The notes beneath the pieces are model-generated. The model had not been told where the DNA came from and did not search any database. It worked only from the letters and a program-made list of their open reading frames with translations. From assembly GCF_000721705.1 (NCBI RefSeq), contig NZ_JOJL01000004.1:310001-374000 (forward strand): 64,000 bases of DNA, written 5' to 3'. The translations under genes were made by a program, and so were the position numbers. Below are positions 1 to 8,739 of the stretch, one piece after another (position 1 is the stretch's first letter; the number at the start of each line of letters is the position of its first letter). The stretch comes from Actinoplanes subtropicus (lineage in GTDB: Bacteria; Actinomycetota; Actinomycetes; Mycobacteriales; Micromonosporaceae).

Positions 1-338
1 CGAGCGAGGGGCTCCTGGCGGCCCGGATCGCGGCCGGCGCCGTGACCCCGCAGGCCCGCCACGTCGTCGACGTCGGCCCGTCGTACATCGTGGTCGGCGC
101 GCTGGTCGCGGCCATCGCCTACGGCACCTGGCCCGGCCGGCTGGTCAGCGCCGCCGGGTTCGCGGTGATCGCGCCCTATCTGTTCTCCGGGCTGAACGAT
201 TGGGGCGTCGCCGAGACGGGTCACGTCTGCTCCGTCGTCTCCGGGCTGGCGCTGGGTTTCGTGCTGCGCAGGAACCGCCGCCGGGCCGCGCCGGACTCCT
301 CCACCCGAACCAGAACGCTATCGACTCGGCGTAACTGA
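1..338 (+). CDS. Rhomboid-like membrane protein, C-terminal part
   Basis: The reading frame is open from the left edge (first full codon at base 3) to a TGA at 336-338, so only the C-terminal part is visible and the start lies outside the window. The visible part has hydrophobic segments separated by a DVGPSY motif and a later ETGH motif. A small residue or Ser after DVG, followed by a His in a GH pair before the last helix, is the usual layout of actinobacterial rhomboid-like (rosbin) proteins. The tail is Arg-rich and probably cytoplasmic. Whether it is an active intramembrane protease cannot be judged without the N-terminal half. Confidence 0.55.
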   Translation, partial: SEGLLAARIAAGAVTPQARHVVDVGPSYIVVGALVAAIAYGTWPGRLVSAAGFAVIAPYLFSGLNDWGVAETGHVCSVVSGLALGFVLRRNRRRAAPDSSTRTRTLSTRRN

Positions 339-370
339 GCCGGTCGGCGTCACACCGGCACGCCGCACGG

Positions 371-470
371 TCGTGTTCAGTGAGCGCGCATCGTGTCCAG
401 TGAGCGCGCATCGTGTCCAGTGAGCGCGCATCGTGTCCAGTGAGCGCGCATCGTGTCCAGCGAGCGCGAT
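371..470. repeat. 20-bp tandem repeat, four perfect copies
   Basis: The unit TGAGCGCGCATCGTGTCCAG is repeated four times without change from 381 to 460. Degenerate half-units flank it at 371-380 and 461-470. It fills the gap between the 3' ends of two convergent genes (338 and 477) and overlaps no supported gene. Confidence 0.9.
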
Positions 471-476
471 GCCGCG

Positions 477-893
477 TCATGCCAGGGGAGCCCCGGCCTC
501 CGGCGACTGCACCGCAAGCACGGAGATGCGCCGCCCCACCGGCCCGTCGGTCACCAGATAGCAGACGGTCACCCGGTGAAACTCGGTGCCGTCCGGCCGC
601 TGCCACGAGAAACTCCCGCGAACGAGCGCCGATACCGCATTCAGCCCGGTCACCTCGACCCCAAGCACTTCGCTACGGTCGAACCCGGCCCGCCGCATCG
701 CCTCGACCTGCGGCCGCACACCGGCGACAACCTGCTCCCCGCCCGCCAGCGAGTGCACACCACCGTCGGTCGTGATCAGGAGCGGCACCCCGTAGTACTC
801 CAGCAGCGACTCCGTCTCACGTTCGCCCCGCCCACAGGCCGCGTATGCCGCGAGATACTCGCGGAACCACCCCTCGACGTCCCTCTCGTCCAC
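477..893 (-). CDS. Small NTF2/SnoaL-like fold protein of unknown function
   Basis: A 138-residue soluble protein. The GTG at 893 is chosen because the conserved part (VDERDVEGWFREYLAAYA) begins there; further upstream the frame runs into low-complexity DNA. The pattern is an N-terminal amphipathic helix (WFREYLAAYA), then LLEYYGVPLL, then strands ending in VCYLVTDGPVGRRISVLAV, which resembles a cone-shaped NTF2-like (SnoaL/DUF4440-type) domain. No catalytic residues can be assigned. It converges on the rhomboid-like gene across a tandem repeat, and repetitive DNA lies directly upstream of its start. Confidence 0.6.
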   Translation of the reverse strand: MDERDVEGWFREYLAAYAACGRGERETESLLEYYGVPLLITTDGGVHSLAGGEQVVAGVRPQVEAMRRAGFDRSEVLGVEVTGLNAVSALVRGSFSWQRPDGTEFHRVTVCYLVTDGPVGRRISVLAVQSPEAGAPLA

Positions 894-1410
894 AGACGAC
901 GACCCTACTACCGCCCCGCCCCGCCCCGTCCCGTGCCGCCCGGCCGCGTTCCGCTGGCCCCCCGTTCCGCCCGGCCCCGCGCCGTGCCGCGCGGTTCCGA
1001 TCCGCCCCGCGCCAGCCGCGCCGGGCGGCCCCTTTGCGCTCGGCCGCCGCCGCGGCGGGCGGCCCTGTTCCGCCCCGTCCCGCGCCAGCCGCGCCCGGCG
1101 GCCCCTTTTCGCTTGGCCGCCGCTGCGGCGGGCGGCCCTGTTCCGCCCCGTCCCGCGCCGCCCGGTCTGCCCCGTCCCGCGCCGCCCGGTCTGCCCCGTC
1201 CCGCGCCGCCCGGTCCGCCCCGTCCCGGGCCGCCCGGTCCGCGCCGTCCCGCGCCGCGCCGTCCCGCGCCGCGCCGCGCTGTCCCGCGCCGCGCCGCGCT
1301 GTCCCGCGCCGTGCTGTCCCGTGTCGCGCTGTCCCGCGCCGAGTCGTCCGCGTCGCCCGGCCCCGGTTGCGCCCCGCGCCTCGCCGCCCGGGCCGTGCCG
1401 CCCGGCTGGC
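894..1410. repeat. 517-bp gene-free GC-rich minisatellite region
   Basis: No gene is supported here. The open frames are shadows rich in Pro, Ala and Arg on one strand and Gly, Arg and Ala on the other. From about 1008 to 1150 a roughly 73-bp segment is imperfectly duplicated. From about 1145 to 1230 a 24-bp unit built on CCCGTCCCGCGCCGCCCGGT recurs, and it decays into CCGCGCCGCGCTGTCC repeats up to about 1345. The block separates two minus-strand genes and would lie in the 5' region of the NTF2-like gene. Confidence 0.8.
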
Positions 1411-2874
1411 TCAGCTGTTGGCCCGTCGCTCCAGGAACTCGTACACGTCCTGGGCGTCGACGCCGGGGAAGGTCCCCGGCGGGAGCGCGGCCAGCAGATG
1501 CGAGTGCACCCGCGCGCTCGGCCACGCGTTCCCCGCCCACCGCCGCACCAGATCCGCGGGCGGCCGCCGGCAGCAGTCCGGGTCCGGGCAGCGCGACACC
1601 GTCCGCCGCGTCGTGTCGCCCCCGCGGAACCAGCGCGCGTGCTCATACGGCGTCCCGACGGTCACCGAGAACTCGCCCGACCGCGTCGACTCGATGTGAA
1701 CGGTGCACCAGTAGGTCCCCGCCGACGTGTCGGTGAACTGGTAGAACGACGAATACGGGTCCTCCGACTGGAAGATGGTCCGCGACGCCCACTTGCGGCA
1801 GATGGGCTGCCCCTCGATCGCCCCGGTCACGTCCGCCGGGAAGCGCACCCCGTCGTTCTCGTACGCCTTGTAGACGATCCCGTTCTCGTGCACCCGGGTG
1901 AAGTGCACCGGGATCCCGAAGTGGTGGGTCGCCAGGTTGGTGAACCGGTGCGCCGCCGTCTCGTAGGAAACGCCGAACGCGTCCCGGAAGTCATCGATCG
2001 CCAGCGCCCGGTCGGCCTTCGCCTCGCGCAGGAACTCGACCGCGAACTTCTCCGGCATCAGCAGCGCTGCCGCGAAGTAGTTGGCCTCGACCCGCTGCCG
2101 CAGGAAGTCCCCGTAGTCGGCCGGGTCGTTGTGCCCGAGCACGAAGTGCCCGAGCGTCTGCAGCACGACGGCCCGCGGGTCGTGTCCCTTGCCGCTGGCC
2201 ACCTGCGGCAGGTAGATCAGCCGGTTCTTCAGGTCGGTCACCGAGCGGGTCGAGCCGGGCAGGTCGCTCACGTAGTGCAGCGAGAACCCGAGCGACGCCG
2301 CGATGTCGAGGATGCCCCGCTGCGACAGCGGCCCGGTCGTGTACCGCACGGACTGCAGCACCTTCGCAGCCGCCGCCTCGATCTCGGCGAAGTAGTTGTT
2401 CCGCTCGCGCATGTTGACCCGCAGCTGCGCGTTCGCCTTCCGCGCCACCTCGGGGGTCGCGCTCTGCTCGGCGAGCACCCGGGACAGCTCCCGGTGCAGG
2501 CCCACGAGCGCTTCGAGCGCGTCCGCCGGCAGCCTGCGGCCGCCCCGGACCACGGGCAGACCCAGCGCCGCGTACGCCGTCTCCTGCTGCGCATGGGCCA
2601 ACTCGATCTCGAGTCCGGCCCGTCGGCTCGGCGCCTCCGGTCGCAACAGGTCCTGCAACGAGACCCCCAGGGCCGCCGCGACGGCCTGCAGGACCGAGAG
2701 CTTGGGCTCGCGCTTGCCGTTCTCGATGACGGAGAGCTGCGACGGCGCCCGCCCGACGGCCTCGCTCAGCTGTTCCAGGGTCATGCCCTTGGATTTGCGC
2801 AGGTGCCGGAGGCGCTGGCCGAGGGTCACCAGGTCAACGGTGCCGTCGGAAAGTGAAGCGGTCACGGGTTTCAC
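1411..2874 (-). CDS. ramB: RamB-like XRE-family regulator of acetate/glyoxylate metabolism
   Basis: A 487-residue regulator starting at GTG 2874 (GTG 2865 is an alternative). The N-terminal XRE helix-turn-helix (about residues 13-70) reads LGQRLRHLRKSKGMTLEQLS and then SQLSVIENGKREPKLSVL. The middle is an ImmA/IrrE-like region whose metal motif is altered to HFVLGH: the Glu of HExxH is replaced, so it is probably a sensor rather than a peptidase. The C-terminal third (CRKW, TYWC, CPDPDCC) matches the fatty-acyl regulator domain of RamB (DUF2083). RamB of Corynebacterium and Mycobacterium controls aceA and aceB. The divergent aceA here, 120 bp away, supports the same role by inference. Confidence 0.8.
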   Translation of the reverse strand: MKPVTASLSDGTVDLVTLGQRLRHLRKSKGMTLEQLSEAVGRAPSQLSVIENGKREPKLSVLQAVAAALGVSLQDLLRPEAPSRRAGLEIELAHAQQETAYAALGLPVVRGGRRLPADALEALVGLHRELSRVLAEQSATPEVARKANAQLRVNMRERNNYFAEIEAAAAKVLQSVRYTTGPLSQRGILDIAASLGFSLHYVSDLPGSTRSVTDLKNRLIYLPQVASGKGHDPRAVVLQTLGHFVLGHNDPADYGDFLRQRVEANYFAAALLMPEKFAVEFLREAKADRALAIDDFRDAFGVSYETAAHRFTNLATHHFGIPVHFTRVHENGIVYKAYENDGVRFPADVTGAIEGQPICRKWASRTIFQSEDPYSSFYQFTDTSAGTYWCTVHIESTRSGEFSVTVGTPYEHARWFRGGDTTRRTVSRCPDPDCCRRPPADLVRRWAGNAWPSARVHSHLLAALPPGTFPGVDAQDVYEFLERRANS

Positions 2875-2880
2875 GATATC

Positions 2881-2897
2881 AGAAATTCTGCGTTTCT
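2881..2897. promoter_or_regulatory. Inverted repeat in the ramB/aceA intergenic region
   Basis: AGAAA-N7-TTTCT lies in the 120-bp divergent intergenic region, which is visibly more AT-rich than its surroundings. It is placed to serve as an operator for autoregulation of the RamB-like gene and for aceA. This is inference; the corynebacterial RamB consensus was not clearly matched. Confidence 0.35.
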
Positions 2898-2994
2898 TCT
2901 GTTCACAAACGCCTCCCAGACCCCTTGCGCGATGAGCGACAGTCGAATTCTTCCGCCGAGAAGCAACGCGACAGGGTAGGAAAGGGATATTTCG

Positions 2995-4284
<1,290 letters not shown>

Positions 4285-5913
4285 ATGGGCAACGAAGAGG
4301 TCACCATCACCGGTACGACCGAAGGCCGGTACGGCGAGATCCTGACCCCCGAGGCCGTCGCATTCGTCGTGGCGCTGGACCGCGAGTTCGGCGCCCGGCG
4401 GGTGCAGCTCCTGGAGCGCCGCCGGCGCCGCCGGGCGACTCGCACCGAGGAGCTGGACTTCCTTCCGTCCACCGCTGCCATCCGCGACGACGCGTCCTGG
4501 TCGGTGGCGCCGCCGGCGCAGGACCTGCTCGACCGCCGTGTGGAGATCACCGGCCCGCCGGAGCGCAAGATGACCATCAACGCGCTCAACTCCGGCGCGA
4601 AGGTCTGGATGGCCGACTTCGAGGACGCCACGGCCCCCACCTGGGAGAACGTGGTCCTCGGCCAGCTCAACCTGCGCGACGCGCTGGACGGCACGCTCGA
4701 CTTCACCGCGCCCGACGGCAAGGAATACAAGGTCAACGGCTGGACCCCGACGATCATGGTGCGCCCGCGGGGCTGGCACCTGCCGGAGTGCCACCTGCGG
4801 ATCGGCGGCCGGGCGGTGTCGGCGGCGCTGTTCGACTTCGGGCTGTACATGTTCCACTGCGCGCAGCGCCAGATCGACCACGGCAGCGGACCCTACTTCT
4901 ACCTCCCGAAGCTGGAGTCGCACCTGGAGGCGCGCCTCTGGAACGACGTCTTCATCTTCGCCCAGGAGCAGCTCGGAATCCCGCGCGGCACCATCCGCGC
5001 CACGGTACTGATCGAGACGATCACCGCGGCGTTCGAGATGGACGAGATCCTGTACGAGCTGCGCGAGCACTCGGCCGGCCTGAACGCGGGCCGCTGGGAC
5101 TACCTGTTCAGCATGATCAAGAACCGGCCGGACGCGGTGCTGCCCGAGCGGTCCCAGGTCACGATGACGGCGCCGTTCATGCGGGCGTACACGGAGCTGC
5201 TTGTGCGCACCTGCCACCGGCGCGGCGCCCACGCGATCGGCGGTATGGCCGCCGTCGTGCCCAGCCGGGACCCGGTCGCCGCGAAGCGCGCCCTCAACCA
5301 GGTGCGTCAGGACAAGCGCCGCGAGGTCGGCGACGGCTTCGACGGCTCCTGGGTGGCGCACCCGGGCCTGGTGGCGACCTGCCGCGACGTCTTCGACCAG
5401 TGGCTGGGCGACGAGCCGCACCAGATCGTGCGCAAGCGCGACGACGTGCGGGTCACTGCCGAGGACCTCCTCGACCTGAAGGTGGTCGGCGTCCAGGTCA
5501 CCGAGGTCGCGCTGCGCAACAACGTCAGTGTCGCGCTCCGGTACATCGCCGCTTGGCTGGGCGGAAGCGGCGCTGTCGCCCTCAACGGGCTCATGGAGGA
5601 CGCGGCCACCGCCGAGATCTGCCGGGCGCAGCTCTGGCAGTGGATCCACGCGAGCACCCCCACCGACTACGGCGTCCCGGTCTCGGCCGCCCTGGTCACC
5701 CGGATGCTTCGCGAAGAACTGGACGTGCTCAGCGAGACCGGCGCCCTCGACGAGGACGCGGCCCGCCGGTTCGGCCAGGCCCGCACCCTGCTGACGGTGC
5801 TTCTGACCGAGCGCACCTGCCCCGAGTTCCTGACCCTGCCGGCCTACCTGCGGCACATGTCCGGCGGCTCGGCGGCTCCCGCAACGACCGAGCAGGCTCC
5901 TGTCGCGGCCTGA
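4285..5913 (+). CDS. aceB: Malate synthase A
   Basis: A 542-residue enzyme that condenses glyoxylate with acetyl-CoA to malate, completing the glyoxylate shunt. The family signature EHSAGLNAGRWDYLF is present at about residues 261-275. Upstream, MADFEDATAPTWENV and TIMVRPRGWHLPE are typical of the compact A-type (about 540 residues), not the larger G-type found in mycobacteria. The ATG directly abuts the aceA stop codon with no gap, and GGAGACGGAG near the end of aceA can serve as ribosome site. A hairpin follows the stop. Confidence 0.97.
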   Translation: MGNEEVTITGTTEGRYGEILTPEAVAFVVALDREFGARRVQLLERRRRRRATRTEELDFLPSTAAIRDDASWSVAPPAQDLLDRRVEITGPPERKMTINALNSGAKVWMADFEDATAPTWENVVLGQLNLRDALDGTLDFTAPDGKEYKVNGWTPTIMVRPRGWHLPECHLRIGGRAVSAALFDFGLYMFHCAQRQIDHGSGPYFYLPKLESHLEARLWNDVFIFAQEQLGIPRGTIRATVLIETITAAFEMDEILYELREHSAGLNAGRWDYLFSMIKNRPDAVLPERSQVTMTAPFMRAYTELLVRTCHRRGAHAIGGMAAVVPSRDPVAAKRALNQVRQDKRREVGDGFDGSWVAHPGLVATCRDVFDQWLGDEPHQIVRKRDDVRVTAEDLLDLKVVGVQVTEVALRNNVSVALRYIAAWLGGSGAVALNGLMEDAATAEICRAQLWQWIHASTPTDYGVPVSAALVTRMLREELDVLSETGALDEDAARRFGQARTLLTVLLTERTCPEFLTLPAYLRHMSGGSAAPATTEQAPVAA

Positions 5914-5925
5914 CCGGACGAAAGG

Positions 5926-5960
5926 AACGGCGCGGTCCCGGCACTGGGCCGCGCCGTTTC
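5926..5960. terminator. Hairpin terminator between aceB and the convergent DUF4386 gene
   Basis: AACGGCGCGG (5926-5935) and CCGCGCCGTT (5949-5958) form a perfect 10-bp stem with a 13-nt loop, followed by T residues on the plus strand. It lies between two convergent stop codons (5913 and 5964) and can serve both genes. Confidence 0.75.
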
Positions 5961-5963
5961 GCT

Positions 5964-6596
5964 TCATCGGCGGTATCCCTTCACGATCAACCAGCCCGCG
6001 AAGACCATCTCCTGAACCCCGATCGGCACCGCGCACACGGCCTGCACGGCGCCCGGCCGCGGTCCGTACAGCTCGAGCACGCCCCGCAGCAGCAGAAGAC
6101 AACCGCCGGCCAGGCCCCACCAGGCCAGCCAGCGCGGCACCCGGCCGCCGCGCAGCAGCAAGGCGTTCAGCACGATCGCGCTCGCGGCGAAGACCAGCAC
6201 CGTGCCGAGGTGATAGGCCCACTCCCGGGTTTGCAACACCGCGGCGCCGAGCGTGGCCGGGCCGCCGGAGCCGATCAGCGACGTCATGACCAGCGCGCTC
6301 GTTGCGCCTGTCAGAACCAGAAGACCTTCGATCGTACGGATCGCCGTATAAAGCACGGCCCAGCCCTCGCCCGCGTCTCGCAGCGTGGGGAGCAGCAAGG
6401 CCGCGATGGCGACGACGGCGAGCGCCAGGGCCACCTCCAGCAGGGCGCCGGTGACGAGCTGGGCGTGCGACCCGCCCGTAGTAAGGAAGCCTCGCCGCCG
6501 CATGGGCAGCAGCAACGAGCCACCGGCGACGGCCGTGGCCGACGCCGCGATGAACAGCACACCCACCAGGCGTGCGGATGTCTTCGAAGCAGGCAT
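5964..6596 (-). CDS. DUF4386-family integral membrane protein
   Basis: A 210-residue protein with about six hydrophobic segments. The start ARLVGVLFIAASATAVAGGSLLLP, a central YTAIRTIEGLLVL and a late WGLAGGCLLLLRGVLELYG are typical of the DUF4386 family, whose function is unknown. It is divergent from a DesK/DesR-type kinase gene 131 bp away. The shared spacer carries the inverted CATCGGCCGGA/TTCGGCCGATG element, so this gene is a plausible target of that response regulator. Confidence 0.75.
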   Translation of the reverse strand: MPASKTSARLVGVLFIAASATAVAGGSLLLPMRRRGFLTTGGSHAQLVTGALLEVALALAVVAIAALLLPTLRDAGEGWAVLYTAIRTIEGLLVLTGATSALVMTSLIGSGGPATLGAAVLQTREWAYHLGTVLVFAASAIVLNALLLRGGRVPRWLAWWGLAGGCLLLLRGVLELYGPRPGAVQAVCAVPIGVQEMVFAGWLIVKGYRR

Positions 6597-6628
6597 GCCA
6601 CGAGATTCCTCGCCCGGCGGGCCGCCGG

Positions 6629-6696
6629 CATCGGCCGGATTGCGGCGCTGTTCCTCCTTCTCCCGACCGGCAAAGTCGTAGTTCTTTCGGCCGATG
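6629..6696. promoter_or_regulatory. Inverted CATCGGCCGGA ... TTCGGCCGATG element
   Basis: CATCGGCCGGA (6629-6639) and TTCGGCCGATG (6686-6696) form an 11-bp inverted pair with one mismatch and a 46-bp gap, in the spacer between the DUF4386 gene and the histidine kinase. A perfect version occurs upstream of the second NarL-type pair at 18657-18711. Placement in front of both kinase genes suggests a response-regulator binding site. Confidence 0.5.
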
Positions 6697-6727
6697 TGTC
6701 TTTCCCGCCGCTGCCTAGGCTGTTGGC

Positions 6728-7930
6728 GTGTTCCGAGACGAGCTGCGCACGCTATGGACCGAGCCGAGGGCGCCCGAGGCGCCGGCCCGGGTCCTCGGCG
6801 ACTGGCTGCTGCTCGGGGCCGGCCTTGTCGCGACGGCGCTGGAGGCCTCGCTCCGGGCGCAGGTCACCTGGCGCCCGGTCTCCACTGTCCTCACTGCCGG
6901 CCTGTGCCTGCTGGTGCTGTGGCGCCGCAGCCACCCGCTGGCGATGGTCGTTCTCGCCTTCGGCGGCGGGATTCTGCTGACCCTGATCGACGTGCTGACC
7001 GGGCACACGCCGCCGATCGGCCTGCGCTCCGGCATCGTCGTCCTCGTCCTGTTCTATGCCCTGACCAGATGGGGCTCCGGTCGCGAGATCGTGCTCGGCT
7101 CGGCGGTCGTGCTGGCCTCGTTCACGTTCTCCTCGTTCGACCAGGGCGGCCCGGCGGGCGACATCCTCAGCGGCCTGTCGCTTCTGATGTTCCCGGCGGC
7201 GCTCGGCGGGTTCGTGCGCCTCCGCACCATGTCCCGCCGCCGCGAGCTGGAGCAGATGCGCGCTCGCGAGCGGGAAAGCATCGCCCGCGAGTTGCACGAC
7301 ACCGTCGCCCACCACGTCTCCGCCATCGTCGTGCGCGCTCAGGCCGGCCGGGTGCTCGCCGACCTCGACCCGTCGACCGCCGCCGAGACTCTGGCCGGCG
7401 TCGAGGAGGAGGGCGCCCGCACCCTCGAGGCGATGCGTGCCATGGTCAAGGCCCTGCGCGCCGCCGACCCGGATGTGGGGCTGACCCCACTGCCCGGCGC
7501 GGCCGACCTGAGACGCCTGGCCGGCGACCGCCCCGGCGGCATCCCGATCGACCTGCGGGTCGACGGCCCGGCCGCAACGCTGCCATCGGCCGTGGACACC
7601 GCCGTCTACCGCATAGTGCAGGAGTCCGTGACGAACGCGACCCGCCACGCGACCGGCGCCACCACGATCGAGGCCAGGGTGACCATCGAACCCGGCCAGG
7701 TCCGGATCGCCGTCCGGGACGACGGCGCCGTCACGGCCCACGGTCAACCCCGCGACGGCTACGGCCTGACCGGTCTGCGCGAGCGCGCGGCCATGCTGGG
7801 CGGAGTCCTGCGTGCCGGCCCGCACCCCGGTGGCGGCTGGCAGGTCGTGGCCGCACTCCCGCTGACGGGCGACCACGAAGCATCGATCGAGAGGAGCACG
7901 GGCGATGTCCATCCGCGTGCTCATCGCTGA
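6728..7930 (+). CDS. DesK/NarX-type sensor histidine kinase
   Basis: A 400-residue membrane kinase starting at GTG 6728. Four to five hydrophobic segments occupy about residues 25-165. The HisKA_3 dimerisation box follows, with IARELHDTVAHHVSAIV (phospho-acceptor His190), then a HATPase domain with YRIVQESVTNATRHA, DDGAV and YGLTGLRERAAMLGG. With little extracytoplasmic sequence, the stimulus is probably sensed within the membrane. Its 3' end overlaps the response-regulator gene by 26 nt, so the two are translationally coupled. Confidence 0.9.
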   Translation: MFRDELRTLWTEPRAPEAPARVLGDWLLLGAGLVATALEASLRAQVTWRPVSTVLTAGLCLLVLWRRSHPLAMVVLAFGGGILLTLIDVLTGHTPPIGLRSGIVVLVLFYALTRWGSGREIVLGSAVVLASFTFSSFDQGGPAGDILSGLSLLMFPAALGGFVRLRTMSRRRELEQMRARERESIARELHDTVAHHVSAIVVRAQAGRVLADLDPSTAAETLAGVEEEGARTLEAMRAMVKALRAADPDVGLTPLPGAADLRRLAGDRPGGIPIDLRVDGPAATLPSAVDTAVYRIVQESVTNATRHATGATTIEARVTIEPGQVRIAVRDDGAVTAHGQPRDGYGLTGLRERAAMLGGVLRAGPHPGGGWQVVAALPLTGDHEASIERSTGDVHPRAHR

Positions 7931-8597
7931 CGACCAGCAGGTCATCCGGGACGGACTTCGGGTGATGCTGCGCACGGCGCCCGAGATCGAGGTGGTCGCG
8001 GAGGCGGCGGACGGGCGGGAGGCGGTGCGGCTGGCGCGGGAGCTGCGGCCGGATGTGTGCCTGCTCGACATCCGGATGCCGGAGATGGATGGCCTCGAGG
8101 CGACCCGCGAGCTTGCCGGTCGCCGGGCGGCCGACCCGATGGCGGTCATTGTGATCACCACGTTCGATCTGGACGAGTATGTCCATCGGGCGCTGCGCGA
8201 CGGCGCCCGCGGGTTCCTGCTCAAGGATGCCGGGCCCGAACTGCTCGTCCAAGCGGTTCGGGCGGCCGCCGACGGCGGGGCACTCATCGCTCCGACCGTG
8301 ACGGCGCGGTTGCTGGAGACGTTCGCGAGCATGGCGACCGCCCGTCGCGCCATCCAACCCCTTGAACCGCTCACGCCGCGAGAGGAGGACGTGCTTCTGG
8401 CGGTCACCCGTGGCCGCACCAACGCCGAGATCGCCGACGACCTGCGGATCAGCCTCAGCACCACGAAGACCCACCTGGCGCGCCTGATGGCCAAGCTCAA
8501 CGCCCGTAACCGCGTCGAGCTGGCCATGTGGACCTACGAAACCCACCGGATCACCCCGAGCACCCAACCCGAGGCAGCCGCCGGTCGACCGCCCTAG
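7905..8597 (+). CDS. NarL/LuxR-family response regulator
   Basis: A 230-residue regulator and the cognate partner of the overlapping upstream kinase. The receiver domain shows the acidic pair D9/D10, phospho-acceptor D55 in LLDIRMPEMDG, T85 and K107 (FLLKDAG). The C-terminal LuxR-type helix-turn-helix reads LTPREEDVLLAVTRGRTNAE, then STTKTHLARLMAKL. It closely resembles the regulator at 16785-17423, and both loci carry TTCGGCCGATG-type elements, so their DNA targets may overlap. The local targets are probably this operon and the divergent DUF4386 gene (inference). Confidence 0.92.
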   Translation: MSIRVLIADDQQVIRDGLRVMLRTAPEIEVVAEAADGREAVRLARELRPDVCLLDIRMPEMDGLEATRELAGRRAADPMAVIVITTFDLDEYVHRALRDGARGFLLKDAGPELLVQAVRAAADGGALIAPTVTARLLETFASMATARRAIQPLEPLTPREEDVLLAVTRGRTNAEIADDLRISLSTTKTHLARLMAKLNARNRVELAMWTYETHRITPSTQPEAAAGRPP

Positions 8598-8659
8598 CGC
8601 TGCTCGGGCGGGCGACGCCAACTGTCAGGAGCTCCGAGGGGCAGGCCGTCCCGATGACC

Positions 8660-8688
8660 CGCGGTCATAGGTTTTGGCTATGACCGCG
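8660..8688. promoter_or_regulatory. Perfect 11-bp palindromic operator upstream of the YeiH-family gene
   Basis: CGCGGTCATAG (8660-8670) and CTATGACCGCG (8678-8688) are perfect inverted repeats separated by GTTTTGG. The core ATAG-N7-CTAT fits the T-N11-A geometry bound by LysR-type regulators. It lies 52 bp before the exporter start, and a LysR gene follows the exporter. An RNA hairpin role is also possible. Confidence 0.6.
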
Positions 8689-8739
8689 CGTGGGAGGTAA
8701 GCGGTACCGGGAGGCCGGCGCCGGGCAGAGCCTGGAGAG

